39,413 bases of DNA from an uncultured Christensenellaceae bacterium (GCA_944381335.1 CALWKT010000021.1:1-39413); one strand, 5' to 3'; positions 15,416 to 24,884 are shown, counted from the stretch's first letter. Notes: generated from the letters alone by a model not told the origin. A program made the numbers and translations.

Positions 15416-17866
15416 ATGGCAAAAAAGAGAAAACCGATAGAGGACAAGACAGTAATACTGGACAGCGATCTCGTCGATATAATGCACCAATCGATGATGC
15501 AGTATTCCGAGCACGTCATTCTCGACCGCGCGCTTCCCAGAGTGGAGGACGGGCTCAAACCCGTTCAGCGCCGCATACTTTATTCGATGAGCGAGCTGGG
15601 CACGACGCCCGACAAGCCGCATAAGAAGTCTGCGAGAATAGTCGGCGAATGTCTGGGCAAATACCATCCGCACGGCGACAGCAGCGTTTACGACGCAATG
15701 GTCAGGCTCGCTCAGCCGTTCAATACGCGCATGATGCTGGTCGACGGACACGGCAACTTCGGCAGCGTGGACGGAGACGGCGCGGCGGCAATGCGTTATA
15801 CTGAAGCGCGCCTTGCCCCGATCGCGATGGAGATGCTGAGGGATCTTGACAAAGAAACCGTTTCTTTTTCCCTCAACTTCGACGACAGCCTTCAGGAGCC
15901 GGACGTCCTGCCTTGCCGTTTTCCCAATCTTCTGGTAAACGGTGCGACCGGTATTGCCGTGGGTCTTGCGACCAACATCCCTCCGCACAATCTGGGAGAA
16001 GTGGTGAACGGCATCGTCGCGTACATAGACAACAGCCGCATCACGCTTGACGAAATGATGAAATATATTCCGGGTCCGGATTTCCCGACCGGGGGTATAA
16101 TCGTCGCCAACGAAGGCATACGCGAGGCGTACGAGACGGGCAAAGGCAAGATCGTGATGCGCGCCAACGCGTTCATAGAGAAGGACGGCGACAGAGACCT
16201 GATCGTGATAACCGAATTCCCGTATCAGATCAACAAGGCGCTCCTTCTCAGCAAGATAAACGAGCTAAGAGAGGAGAGAAAGGACCGTTTCGGTTTCATA
16301 CAGGAGATCACCGACGAATCGGACAGAAACGGCATGCGCGCCGTCATCAGGTTGCGCAAGGACTCCAATCCCGAAAAGGCGCTGGCGACGCTTTTCAAGT
16401 TCACAAATCTTGAGTGTACTTTCGGCGTGAACATGGTCGCTATCGCCGGAGGAAAGCCGAGACAGCTGGGGCTTCTCGACATAATAGGACATTACGTGGA
16501 GTTTCAGAGGCAGGTCATCTACAAGCGCAGTCAGTTCGACGTTTCCGTCGCGCGCAAGCAGGAGCACATCCAGCAAGGCAAGCTGATCGCGGTAAACAAC
16601 ATACGCAGAGTAGTTGACATAATCCTCAATGCGGAAACAGATCTTGAGGCAAAGGAACAGATAAAGCAGGAGTTCAGTCTGACAGAGAGACAGGCTGTCG
16701 CGATCCTCGAGATGAAGCTGAAAAACTTAAAGCGCGTGGACGCGAAGAAACTTGAAGCAGAGATCGCGGAACTTCAGGCTAAGATCGCGGAACTCGATCA
16801 GATATTGTCGTCCAAACGCAGACAGCTGGCGATCGTACGCAAGGAACTGCTCGACATAAAGAAGAAATACGCAGATAAACGCCGCACCGCGATCGTCTCG
16901 CCGGATAACGCTACGGTGACCACGATCGACGTGAACGCGAAGATAGAGCGCGCCGGCAAGGTGATCCTTACCCAGGCGGGCAATCTGAAATTCATGGCGC
17001 CCAAGTCATATTCAATGGCTCAGAAGGGAATTGTCAACTGCGGCGCGTCGGAACTTGTCGTAAAAGTTGCCGACTGCACCAACGATTACAATCTGATAGC
17101 GTTCACGCAGAAAGGGAACGGCGTCGTGTTCGACATCGACCAGCTCGGTGAGGACAAATGGAAGTCAAGGGGAACCGCCGTCAACAAGATCGCGAAGGCA
17201 GACAGCGACGAACGCATCATCGCGTTCTTCAAGCCGGCAGAACTCGAGGGAAAAGAACTTTATTTCTACACCGCTCAGGGTATGGTCAAGAAAACGGAAG
17301 CGAAGGAATATTCGCTCGAAAAGAAGACGGTTTCGCCCGCTATCGTGCTCAAGGAAGGAGACGTGCTCATCGGCGTCGAGATCGTGGACGCGGAGTCTGA
17401 ATATCTGCTTTTCGTGACAAAGGACGGCATGGTGCTCAATGCCGAAGCCGACATCCCCTGTCAGGGCAGAAAGGCAAGCGGAGTCAAGGGTATACAGCTT
17501 TCCGACGGCGACAAAGTGATCTTCGCCGCACAGCATAAATGCGAGGGCGAGATCGTGATCGTCAACGACAGCGGCTACGCAAAACGCGTCGTCCTGCCTT
17601 CGATCGAGCCGATGAAGCGCTACCGCAAAGGCGTCACGATAAACGACGACAAGAAGAGCGGAAACATCGTGTTTGCAGACATCGTGACCATGCCGTACGA
17701 CATCGCGTTGCAGCTTGTCGACGGACAGTGTCTGCCCGTGAACACTGAGGACATCGAGATCACCGACCGCACCAGGAAGGGAAGCAACATTCTCAAAGAA
17801 GCGTGCAAAAAGGGCGGAAGCAACCTCAACATGGTCATTGCGGACAGCAAGAGGCACAACGTCTGA
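15416..17866 (+). CDS. parC: type IIA DNA topoisomerase subunit A (topo IV ParC / GyrA-like)
   Basis: This is the breakage-reunion subunit. The 816-residue protein begins with the winged-helix region [20 protein letters not shown] (about 37-56). It has the catalytic Tyr 128 in [10 protein letters not shown], and Ser 89 and Asp 93 in [10 protein letters not shown], the quinolone-contact positions, in their sensitive form. The tower and coiled-coil gate follow to about residue 490, then a beta-pinwheel domain with [10 protein letters not shown]. The canonical GyrA-box QRRGGKG needed for wrapping DNA is not seen, which argues for decatenating topo IV. Sequence around FGSVDGDG is GyrA-like while [11 protein letters not shown] is ParC-like, so it is a divergent clostridial type. 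The assignment to ParC is moderate; the family is certain. Confidence 0.85.
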   Translation: MAKKRKPIEDKTVILDSDLVDIMHQSMMQYSEHVILDRALPRVEDGLKPVQRRILYSMSELGTTPDKPHKKSARIVGECLGKYHPHGDSSVYDAMVRLAQPFNTRMMLVDGHGNFGSVDGDGAAAMRYTEARLAPIAMEMLRDLDKETVSFSLNFDDSLQEPDVLPCRFPNLLVNGATGIAVGLATNIPPHNLGEVVNGIVAYIDNSRITLDEMMKYIPGPDFPTGGIIVANEGIREAYETGKGKIVMRANAFIEKDGDRDLIVITEFPYQINKALLLSKINELREERKDRFGFIQEITDESDRNGMRAVIRLRKDSNPEKALATLFKFTNLECTFGVNMVAIAGGKPRQLGLLDIIGHYVEFQRQVIYKRSQFDVSVARKQEHIQQGKLIAVNNIRRVVDIILNAETDLEAKEQIKQEFSLTERQAVAILEMKLKNLKRVDAKKLEAEIAELQAKIAELDQILSSKRRQLAIVRKELLDIKKKYADKRRTAIVSPDNATVTTIDVNAKIERAGKVILTQAGNLKFMAPKSYSMAQKGIVNCGASELVVKVADCTNDYNLIAFTQKGNGVVFDIDQLGEDKWKSRGTAVNKIAKADSDERIIAFFKPAELEGKELYFYTAQGMVKKTEAKEYSLEKKTVSPAIVLKEGDVLIGVEIVDAESEYLLFVTKDGMVLNAEADIPCQGRKASGVKGIQLSDGDKVIFAAQHKCEGEIVIVNDSGYAKRVVLPSIEPMKRYRKGVTINDDKKSGNIVFADIVTMPYDIALQLVDGQCLPVNTEDIEITDRTRKGSNILKEACKKGGSNLNMVIADSKRHNV

Positions 17867-17891
17867 AAAGACAGACAATCTGATTTCAGTA

Positions 17892-17932
17892 CCCCGGAAA
17901 GGAGCCGCTTTTCCGGGGGCTTTACTTTTTTT
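17892..17932 (+). terminator. intrinsic terminator after topoisomerase operon
   Basis: Stem CCCCGGAAA (17892-17900) / TTTCCGGGG (17910-17918) with a 9-nt loop, then a T-rich tail ending in seven T. Confidence 0.85.
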
Positions 17933-17953
17933 GCGGTATCTGTTAATATCATA

Positions 17954-17972
17954 ATATTCAGTCGCTGAATAT
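17954..17972. promoter_or_regulatory. near-perfect palindrome upstream of NYN gene
   Basis: Arms ATATTCAG (17954-17961) and CTGAATAT (17965-17972) are separated by 3 nt. They lie about 10 nt before the AAAGGAGG ribosome site of the NYN gene, in the region where its promoter must be. It could be an operator or a small hairpin that affects translation. Confidence 0.45.
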
Positions 17973-17996
17973 CAGGCTGAAAAAGGAGGAAAACAT

Positions 17997-19508
17997 ATGG
18001 ACGAAGAACAAAAGGACCTGTACCCGGACGATTACGAAGACGAGACCGGGGAAAACGATTATGATAGATCTTTCGATCATTACAGAAAGGATCTTGTGGC
18101 AACGATGGCTTATCTGCTGGGTTTTGACGAGGAAAAGACGGTCAGAAGATACGGGAACGAGATCGTGGAAAAACTCGGAAAAGACAAAGACGCGTTGATC
18201 TTGCGCAACCTCTGCAGGATCAGGATGCAGATTTTCAGAAATTACAATCATATAAAAAACGAAAGATTAAATCTAAGACCGCTTGAAAAAATTGACAGAT
18301 TCGTAGACGGAAACGCAGTGCTTTATCTGCGAGGGCAGGGGATAGAGATCGCTTGCGTGAACTACAAGGGAAGCGAAGATCTGGTATTAAACGTAGCATA
18401 TATAAATCAATATCTTTCTGAAAAAACGGCAAACCTTAAAAAATTCATACCCGATTGGATAAAAACAGAATATATAAGAAAACTTTTCCTGATCCCGGAC
18501 TGTTGCGCAGATCTGAACGGAAACAACCTCACAAACAAAAGTACCAGAAAAAGAATAATAGACAGACTTCACGAAATAAGGCAGAATTATAAAACAAACA
18601 TATCAAAATACCCGTATCATTTATACCTCAACTGGCCCAAAGAATGGAGAGACGGCGACGGCAACGTCCTCTTCAACGACAACAAATTCCTGAAAATGCT
18701 TTACGGCGCGAACGGCGACGCGTTTATGGGCGGAGAAAACCTGATCGACGCGCGCGACGAGGACAAGGACAACGTGTACCGCTTTATCAACGGAGCGGAA
18801 AAGGCGGCGATATTCGTGGACAGCGAGAACGTCGATCCGTACAGGTTCGCCGCGACCCTTCTCAACCTGAACAAGGAAGAGACCGCCAAGATAGACAAGA
18901 TCACCGTGTATTACGACAAAAACGCCCCCGTAGCGTGGAAGTTCCTCGACGAGTTCATACATATCAGCGTGGAAATAATCGAAATAGAGCGCGTGATAGA
19001 AAGCAAATCCCTGATCGACGTGACGGTCACGGCGGCTGTTGTCAAAGCTCACTATGCCGACGGCGTTGATTCAGTACTTCTCGCATCGTCGGATTCTGAT
19101 TTCGTCGGGCTGATAAGGACTGAACCCTCGATCAGATACTTTGTGCTGAACGAGACTAACAAGACGTCTCACATCGTTACGGAAAGTCTGGACAAAAACC
19201 TGATAGGGCATTGTTTCATGGATGACTTCGCGATGGACAAAGTGCAGAAATTCAAGAAGTTCGTGCTTGAAAAGATACTTGAAAACATACTTGCGGAATT
19301 CAACGAAAGCGGCAGTATTTTCACTCTCAGCGTAAATGAACTGATTGACATGGTATTCCACAAGGCGCGTTTCGTGATGGCGGAAGAGCAACTTGAGAAA
19401 GAAAAGGAAGTGTTCTTTGAAGAATACCTGGAGCCGGGATTTTTGCTCAGACCGTGCGGCGAAGGCGACGAGCAGAAACTGAAGCTGTTTCTGAACAGAA
19501 AAAAGTAA
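17997..19508 (+). CDS. NYN-domain (PIN-like) putative nuclease with unknown N-terminal region
   Basis: The C-terminal half of this 503-residue protein is a NYN domain, the PIN-like fold shared with RNases. It has AIFVDSENVD near 271-280 (Asp 275), SLIDVTVTAAVV near 338-349 (Asp 341) and LLASSDSDFVGLI near 361-373 (Asp 366, Asp 368). These are the acidic positions that bind metal. The first 250 residues (acidic start, helical middle) match nothing I know, and a helical tail follows the NYN domain. A nuclease acting on RNA is the family-based guess. A strong ribosome site (AAAGGAGG) precedes the ATG. Codon use in about 18230-18620 is much richer in AT (AAA, ATA, AGA, TTA) than in the surrounding genes, suggesting a different origin for that part. 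It is monocistronic, between two terminators. Confidence 0.8.
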   Translation: MDEEQKDLYPDDYEDETGENDYDRSFDHYRKDLVATMAYLLGFDEEKTVRRYGNEIVEKLGKDKDALILRNLCRIRMQIFRNYNHIKNERLNLRPLEKIDRFVDGNAVLYLRGQGIEIACVNYKGSEDLVLNVAYINQYLSEKTANLKKFIPDWIKTEYIRKLFLIPDCCADLNGNNLTNKSTRKRIIDRLHEIRQNYKTNISKYPYHLYLNWPKEWRDGDGNVLFNDNKFLKMLYGANGDAFMGGENLIDARDEDKDNVYRFINGAEKAAIFVDSENVDPYRFAATLLNLNKEETAKIDKITVYYDKNAPVAWKFLDEFIHISVEIIEIERVIESKSLIDVTVTAAVVKAHYADGVDSVLLASSDSDFVGLIRTEPSIRYFVLNETNKTSHIVTESLDKNLIGHCFMDDFAMDKVQKFKKFVLEKILENILAEFNESGSIFTLSVNELIDMVFHKARFVMAEEQLEKEKEVFFEEYLEPGFLLRPCGEGDEQKLKLFLNRKK

Positions 19509-19529
19509 AACGTAACGTCAATAAAAAAT

Positions 19530-19560
19530 CCCGTACGCATAAACGTACGGGAACTTTTTT
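19530..19560. terminator. bidirectional intrinsic terminator
   Basis: Stem CCCGTACG (19530-19537) / CGTACGGG (19544-19551) with a 6-nt loop. A T-run follows on the right and an A-run lies on the left, so it can end both the NYN transcript and the convergent Na/Pi transporter transcript. Confidence 0.9.
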
Positions 19561-19579
19561 GCTTGTTTCAGGCGGATAA

Positions 19580-21262
19580 TCATTGCGCCGCGTTCTTTGC
19601 GACGGTCGCTTTTACTTTTGTCGGCGGGTCTACGTAATAATTCATGCTGTTGTAGACGTTGCGGAAGTGGTCCGCGACCCTCTCCATGTCGTTGATCAGG
19701 TTGAGCCAGACCGCGCCTGCGTCGGGAGAGCAGAGGTTGTCCCTGAGTCTCTGGATGTGAGAGCGGTCGAGCGCGACTTTGTATGCGTCAACGCTGTCTT
19801 CCACCTGTTCCATATAATCCTTCTGAGAGACGTCTTTGTTGATGTAACCGGTCATTACGACGTCGTACAGCTTGTCTATCGCGCTTTTCATTTCCGCAAG
19901 CTCGTTCTTTGCGGCGTCGGAGAAAGAGACGTTGTTCTTGACGAGCTTCTGAGTGTACTCCATGATGTTCTCGGCGTAGTCGCCCACGCGTTCAAGGTCT
20001 GAGATCACGTGGTAGTAAGAGCTGAGTTCGCGTTCCGTCTGTTTTGAGATCGGAGCGGAGGATACCTTTACCAGGTAGTTCGTAAGCTCCTTGTTCAGGA
20101 AGTTCAGATGTCTTTCGCGAGCGTCGAACTTGGGCTGTTTCGCAAGAGAATTTATCGTAATCGCGTAAACCGAAGTGTCGAAGTTCTTTTTCGCTATGCT
20201 CGCCATCAGCAGTATTTCCTTGCGTACCTGGGCGAGAGCGATCGTAGGCGTTGCGAGCAGGCGTTCGTCCACGTACTGGAATTTGTCCTCCACGAAGCCG
20301 TCTTCGTTGGGCGCCGTTTTCTTGTCTCTGATGACGAGGCAAGCAAGCTGAGTCAGCTGTTTTATGAACGGAACGAGAAGTATCGTCGTGGTCACGTTGA
20401 ATATCGTGTGGAACATGGCGATCTGCGTTTCAATTTCGCTGAAAGCCGCCTGAAGCCACTTGTCGATCGGCAGAACGAGAGCAAGTATGAAGAAGAGTAC
20501 CGAGCCTATGCAGTTGAACGTCAGGTGGATGAAAGAAGCGCGCTTGCCGTTGGGAGTCGCTCCGATCGACGCGAACATCGCGGTCACGCAGGTGCCTATA
20601 TTGATACCCAGCGTGATGAAGATCGCGTTTTCAAGCGTCATCAGGTTCGCGCCCGCCATTGTGATAAGAATGATGGTCGTTGCCGAAGAACTCTGGACGA
20701 TAGCCGTGATCGTCAGACCGATCAGGAGAAGAAGCACCGGGTTGCTGATGCTCGTCATGATCTTTTCTATCACGGGAGAGCCGCTGAAAGTCTTCATTGC
20801 GGAACTCATGACTTCAAGACCGACGAAGATCATGCCTATGCTTCCTATGATACAGCCCCACAGGTTGACTTTGTCATGCTTTGACATCTGCATGAATGCG
20901 CCCACGCATGCCAGCGCCGCGAAGAAAGCGGTGATCGGGAGAGACTGGAGCGCGCCTATCTGCGCCGTGATCGTCGTGCCTATGTTCGCGCCCATGATTA
21001 TCGACGTCGCCTGAGAAAGAGTCATGACTCCCGCATTGACGAAACCCACCACCATGACGGTGGTAGCCGAAGAACTCTGGATCACCATCGTGACGCCCGT
21101 TCCCACGGCTATGCCGGCGAATCTGTTGCTGCTGATACGGTTGAAGACCGATCTGAGTCTGTTGCCTGCCACGGATTCAAGATTTTCGCTCATGATCTTG
21201 AGCGCGATCAGGAAAACGCCGAGGCCGCCCAGAAGTGTAAGTATTGTTTCAAAAACTTCCAT
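19580..21262 (-). CDS. Na/Pi-cotransporter family protein with PhoU-like domain
   Basis: The 560-residue membrane protein has the two inverted QSSSATT repeats that define the NaPi-II/NptA family (near residues 62-68 and about 190-196). They are embedded in some eight to ten hydrophobic segments over the first 320 residues. The last 220 residues are helical and polar, with DLERVGDYAENI and DMERVADHFRN, the PhoU-type metal-binding repeats. It probably takes up phosphate with sodium, the PhoU-like tail sensing or controlling flux. Bacterial members are sometimes exporters or of unknown substrate. A good promoter lies upstream and a bidirectional terminator downstream, so it is transcribed alone. 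Confidence 0.88.
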   Translation of the reverse strand: MEVFETILTLLGGLGVFLIALKIMSENLESVAGNRLRSVFNRISSNRFAGIAVGTGVTMVIQSSSATTVMVVGFVNAGVMTLSQATSIIMGANIGTTITAQIGALQSLPITAFFAALACVGAFMQMSKHDKVNLWGCIIGSIGMIFVGLEVMSSAMKTFSGSPVIEKIMTSISNPVLLLLIGLTITAIVQSSSATTIILITMAGANLMTLENAIFITLGINIGTCVTAMFASIGATPNGKRASFIHLTFNCIGSVLFFILALVLPIDKWLQAAFSEIETQIAMFHTIFNVTTTILLVPFIKQLTQLACLVIRDKKTAPNEDGFVEDKFQYVDERLLATPTIALAQVRKEILLMASIAKKNFDTSVYAITINSLAKQPKFDARERHLNFLNKELTNYLVKVSSAPISKQTERELSSYYHVISDLERVGDYAENIMEYTQKLVKNNVSFSDAAKNELAEMKSAIDKLYDVVMTGYINKDVSQKDYMEQVEDSVDAYKVALDRSHIQRLRDNLCSPDAGAVWLNLINDMERVADHFRNVYNSMNYYVDPPTKVKATVAKNAAQ

Positions 21263-21352
21263 TTTTACGTGTACGGCTGAGCCCGTACGCTTTAAAAGCC
21301 GCGTTTATGCGGAGTCACGGAAAGAAGAATTCCGCTTGAGTTACCATTACCA

Positions 21353-21381
21353 TATATAACAAAATACGCCGCCAAAGTCAA
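21353..21381 (-). promoter_or_regulatory. sigma-A promoter of Na/Pi transporter gene
   Basis: On the minus strand TTGACT (21376-21381), 17 bp, then TATATA (21353-21358). The start would be near 21346, giving a leader of about 85 nt. Confidence 0.65.
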
Positions 21382-21389
21382 ACAAAATA

Positions 21390-21418
21390 TAGACAAAAAA
21401 GCATTTTTATTGTATAAT
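21390..21418 (+). promoter_or_regulatory. sigma-A promoter of polA-coaE
   Basis: TAGACA (21390-21395), exactly 17 bp, then TATAAT (21413-21418). The start would be near 21425, leaving an unusually long leader before the polA ATG at 21690. Confidence 0.75.
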
Positions 21419-21571
21419 AACGACATGCGGCAAATGATATTTTTCACAACTTGCCGCCCGGATATACGCGCACGGAATATTTACGCGCGCAAGGTCAATA
21501 TAATATAAGCAACGCATTCCGCGTCCGGCAACATAAGACCGGCATCCGAGGCGTACGTACGAAACGCGGCG

Positions 21572-21638
21572 TCTCAGGGTAAATTGTTTGTAAAAAACAC
21601 GGCTGGATTTTCCGAGCCGATTTACAAAGCAACTGAGA
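21572..21638 (+). ncRNA. candidate structured leader RNA upstream of polA
   Basis: Three nested stems can form: TCTCAG (21572-21577) / CTGAGA (21633-21638); TTTGTAAA (21587-21594) / TTTACAAA (21621-21628); and GGCT (21601-21604) / AGCC (21615-21618), extended by GGA/TCC with a bulged G. The internal loops are asymmetric. No T-run follows, so it is not a terminator. It matches no riboswitch class I know; a cis-regulatory leader or a processed small RNA is possible. Confidence 0.4.
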
Positions 21639-21689
21639 AGTAATATAGTTAAATTGTACGCGACGCGCGGCGCGTTTGCAGGGGAAAAT

Positions 21690-24233
21690 ATGCAGACACT
21701 CGTTTTACTTGATTCCAATTCTCTCATCAACAGGGCGTTTTACGCGCTCCCTCCGCTGACCAACAGACAGGGGCAGCAGACGGGCGCAATTTTCGGATTC
21801 GTCAATATGTTTTTAAAACTGGTGGACAAATACAAGCCCGATTACGTCGTTGCGGCGTTTGACAGGAAAGCGCCCACCTTCCGCAAGAAGATGTACGAAG
21901 GCTACAAGGCGACCAGAAAGCCTATGCCCGAAGAGCTGGCTAGCCAGCTTGAACCTCTCAAACGCCTTCTGCGCGCAATGAACGTGCAGATCGCTGAGAT
22001 TGACGGGTATGAAGCGGACGACATCCTGGGCACGCTTTCAAAGCGCAGTTCATGCAGAACGTACATCGTCACCGGAGACCGAGACAGCCTTCAGCTCATA
22101 GACGGAAAGACCACAGTTCTGATGACCAAAAAGGGGATATCGGAAATCGTGGAATATGACGAAGCGCGGCTGAAAGAGGACGGGTTCACGCCCTCTCAGA
22201 TCATAGATCTGAAATCGCTTATGGGCGACAGCTCGGACAATATCCCGGGAGTTGCCGGAATAGGAGAGGGAACTGCCACGAAACTGCTTGCTCAGTACGG
22301 CACGCTCGACGGCGTATACGCGCATCTCGACGAGACGAAGGGCGCGCTCAACAAAAAGCTCGTAGAGGGCAGGGAAAGCGCCTATCTTTCTTATAAACTT
22401 GCGACGATAGACAGAGACTGTCCGATTGATACTGTGCCGGAAAAAGTGCCTTTTTCACAGACTTACGGCAGTGAAGTCAGAGACATACTGCTTGAATTCG
22501 AGTTCGGAAAGATAGCGGACAGGCTGAACTTTGCCGAGCAGGAAAACCCCACCGTCACCGTAGAGGTGAAAACGGAAAAGGTTGAGGACTACGACGCGCT
22601 TGAACGCGCGCTGGAGAATATCGGGAGATCAGGAGTTTTCGCGTTCGACGTTTCCCAGAGGATATTCGTGGGAGGAAAGGACTCGTCATACGAAATAGTC
22701 ATTTGCGAAAATCTGCTCGGAGAAGGGATAGATTACAACGCGTTTCTCGAGGCGGTCAGACCGCTTGCGGAGAATAGCGGACTGCGCAAGCTTTGTTTTG
22801 ACAAAAAGACGTACATGCACCTTTTCGATCCGTACGGGATAAAGATAAACGGGCGCTGCGACGACGTTATGCTCAAGGCGTATCTTTGCGACAGCAACCG
22901 CAATTACAAATCGCTTTCCGCGCTCGCTTCTGCGTACGGGATAAACTGCGAGGACGGCGCGGCGGCTCTGATCGCGCTGGACGCGGCATTGGACGCGGAG
23001 ATGAAGGAGAAGGAACAGGAAAAGCTGTATGCGGAACTCGAACTGCCGCTTGTGGACGTGCTTTTCTCGATGGAAAAGGAAGGCTTCAGGGTAGACCGCG
23101 CTTATCTTGAAAAACTCAACGAAGAACTGACGGCAGAGACGGGAAAACTCGCTTCGCTGATCACAGATCTTGCGGGCGAGCCTTTCAACCTGAATTCCAC
23201 CCAGCAGCTTGCGAAGATCCTTTTTGAAAAACTGGGGCTTAAGCACGGCAAAAAGACAAAAACGGGTTATTCGACCAACGTAGAAGTGCTTGAGTCTCTC
23301 AGGAACGATCATCCGATAATACCCGCGATCCTTCAGTACAGAGAACTTGTAAAACTCAAATCGACTTATCTTGACGGCATGCTGCCGCTGATCGACGGCA
23401 ACGGAAGGATACACACCGTGTTCAAACAGGCGGTGACGGCGACGGGAAGGCTTTCTTCCACAGAACCCAACCTTCAGAACATACCGATACGCAAGGAGAG
23501 CGGAAAGAGGATCCGCAAGATGTTCATACCTGCGGAAGGGAACGTCCTGGTATGCGGTGATTACTCGCAGATAGAGCTGAGACTGATGGCGCACATGAGC
23601 GGAGACAAGGGAATGATCGACGCTTTCAACGCCGGCGAAGATTTCCACCGCTCGACGGCGGCGAAGCTTTTCGGGGTGCCTTTCGACACGGTGACTCAGG
23701 ACATGAGAAGAAGCGCGAAGGCGGTCAATTTCGGCATAATTTACGGCATCAGCGATTTCGGGCTCAGCGAGGACCTGGGCATAAGCGTTCCGCAGGCGAG
23801 AAAGTATATGCAGAACTACTTTGCCACTTACCCCGGAGTCAGGCGTTTTATGGACGACTCCGTAGCTTTTGCAAAAGCCAACGGCTACGTGAAAACGCTT
23901 TACGGCAGGAAGAGATATATCCCCGAACTTCAGGCGTCGCTTTACGCCACGCGCGCTTTCGGGGAAAGAGTGGCGATGAATATGCCTTTGCAGGGCACGG
24001 CGAGCGACATCATCAAAGCCGCGATGATAGCCGTGGAAAAAGAACTCGTAAAACAGAATTGTAAAGCAAAACTCATAATGCAGGTGCACGACGAACTGAT
24101 AGTGGATTGTCCTCTGGAAGAGAAAGAGAAAGTTGAAAAACTGCTGAAATCGTGCATGCAGAACGTAGCTTCTCTCAGCGTACCGCTTGTCGCGGACGTG
24201 GGAAGCGGAGACAACTGGCTGGACGCCAAATAG
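21690..24233 (+). CDS. polA: DNA polymerase I
   Basis: The start at 21690 is chosen over a TTG twelve codons upstream because it follows AGGGGA at good spacing and gives the usual MQTLVLLDSNSLINRAFYAL opening. The 847-residue enzyme fills gaps and removes primers in repair and lagging-strand processing. The 5' nuclease domain is intact (DGYEADD, TGDRDSLQLI, GDSSDNIPGV). The 3'-5' exonuclease region is degenerate: FAFDVSQ stands where DxE is expected, as in many Firmicutes. The polymerase domain has motif A DYSQIELRLM, motif B RRSAKAVNFGIIYG and motif C QVHDELIVD. coaE follows after 31 bases in the same transcript. Confidence 0.97.
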   Translation: MQTLVLLDSNSLINRAFYALPPLTNRQGQQTGAIFGFVNMFLKLVDKYKPDYVVAAFDRKAPTFRKKMYEGYKATRKPMPEELASQLEPLKRLLRAMNVQIAEIDGYEADDILGTLSKRSSCRTYIVTGDRDSLQLIDGKTTVLMTKKGISEIVEYDEARLKEDGFTPSQIIDLKSLMGDSSDNIPGVAGIGEGTATKLLAQYGTLDGVYAHLDETKGALNKKLVEGRESAYLSYKLATIDRDCPIDTVPEKVPFSQTYGSEVRDILLEFEFGKIADRLNFAEQENPTVTVEVKTEKVEDYDALERALENIGRSGVFAFDVSQRIFVGGKDSSYEIVICENLLGEGIDYNAFLEAVRPLAENSGLRKLCFDKKTYMHLFDPYGIKINGRCDDVMLKAYLCDSNRNYKSLSALASAYGINCEDGAAALIALDAALDAEMKEKEQEKLYAELELPLVDVLFSMEKEGFRVDRAYLEKLNEELTAETGKLASLITDLAGEPFNLNSTQQLAKILFEKLGLKHGKKTKTGYSTNVEVLESLRNDHPIIPAILQYRELVKLKSTYLDGMLPLIDGNGRIHTVFKQAVTATGRLSSTEPNLQNIPIRKESGKRIRKMFIPAEGNVLVCGDYSQIELRLMAHMSGDKGMIDAFNAGEDFHRSTAAKLFGVPFDTVTQDMRRSAKAVNFGIIYGISDFGLSEDLGISVPQARKYMQNYFATYPGVRRFMDDSVAFAKANGYVKTLYGRKRYIPELQASLYATRAFGERVAMNMPLQGTASDIIKAAMIAVEKELVKQNCKAKLIMQVHDELIVDCPLEEKEKVEKLLKSCMQNVASLSVPLVADVGSGDNWLDAK

Positions 24234-24264
24234 ACCGCGTACAGAACGCGGTGGGGAGACCGGT

Positions 24265-24828
24265 ATGAAAATTGCAGTTATAGGCGGGATCGGCAGCGGC
24301 AAAAGCACCGTGCTGGCGATGCTCAGAAATGCGGGCGAAACGGTGATCGATTGCGACGAAGTTTACCGCAACGTGAAAAAGAACGCTCAGTTCAAAGCCG
24401 AAATGCTCGAAGAATTCGGCGACGTATTCACGAACGGAGAAGTGGACAACAGGAAGGTTTCCGCGATAGTGCTGGGCAACGCCGCGGCGGTTTCAAGACT
24501 CAACGCGATAGCGCATCCTTTCGTCAGACGCGATCTTGACAAGAGGTGCGCCGGCAAAAAGAGGGTTTTCGTGGAGGTCCAGGTCTTTGAGAACGGACTG
24601 CTTGAAGATTATTTCGACAAGGTGTGGCTGATCGTCGGAGACAGACAGACGAGGGTGAACAGAGTGGTCGTACGCGACGACTGCGACATATCGCGTGTGG
24701 AAAGCATAATGTCCCTTCAGCCGCCGGATGAAGACAGGATAAAAGCCGGCTACACCGTGATAGTAAACGACGGTCCGCTCAGAGAATTGCAGGAAAAAGT
24801 CAACAAAAAACTCAAGGAACTCGGCTGA
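24265..24828 (+). CDS. coaE: dephospho-CoA kinase
   Basis: CoaE phosphorylates dephospho-CoA in the last step of coenzyme A synthesis in the cytoplasm. The 187-residue protein begins with the P-loop GGIGSGKST (7-15), then VIDCDEVYR (substrate-binding Asp region) and IAHPFVRRDL. The lid and CoA-binding parts follow. The ATG at 24265 is chosen because the P-loop should lie near the N-terminus and GGGGAG precedes it, although the frame is open from a GTG further up. The usual VxPLLFE segment is changed to VEVQVFENGL. It pairs with polA, a common clostridial arrangement, and ends in a terminator. Confidence 0.92.
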   Translation: MKIAVIGGIGSGKSTVLAMLRNAGETVIDCDEVYRNVKKNAQFKAEMLEEFGDVFTNGEVDNRKVSAIVLGNAAAVSRLNAIAHPFVRRDLDKRCAGKKRVFVEVQVFENGLLEDYFDKVWLIVGDRQTRVNRVVVRDDCDISRVESIMSLQPPDEDRIKAGYTVIVNDGPLRELQEKVNKKLKELG

Positions 24829-24844
24829 CTGTGCCGGGGCGACG

Positions 24845-24872
24845 CGGGAGACGAATTCTCCCGTTTTTGTTT
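24845..24872 (+). terminator. intrinsic terminator after coaE
   Basis: Stem CGGGAG (24845-24850) / CTCCCG (24858-24863), a 7-nt loop and the tail TTTTTGTTT. It separates polA-coaE from the ruvAB transcript. Confidence 0.8.
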
Positions 24873-24884
24873 GCCCTTAAACGG

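Larger units (their letters stand above)
21263..21689. other. long divergent region with two promoters and polA leader
   Basis: This stretch of 427 bases carries the minus-strand transporter promoter (21353-21381), the plus-strand polA promoter (21390-21418), and a polA leader of about 265 nt with a nested stem-loop at 21572-21638. A smaller stem, GCGGCAA (21427-21433) / TTGCCGC (21451-21457), lies near the 5' end. I see no coding frame with a ribosome site. Confidence 0.6.

Noticed and set aside
13753..15558. A long minus-strand open frame (about 600 codons) antisense to the topoisomerase B gene
   Set aside because: It lies opposite conserved gyrase/topo IV sequence, has a His/Arg/Val-rich shadow composition, and lacks a ribosome site. 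Similar antisense frames over polA, recJ and the capsid gene were rejected for the same reason.
21654..21689. TTG start extending PolA by twelve residues
   Set aside because: No ribosome site there; the ATG at 21690 has AGGGGA and gives the conserved N-terminus.
21425..21689. 6S RNA or a known riboswitch in the polA leader
   Set aside because: No central bubble or conserved core of 6S RNA and no recognisable riboswitch motif, so it is left as an unclassified structured leader.
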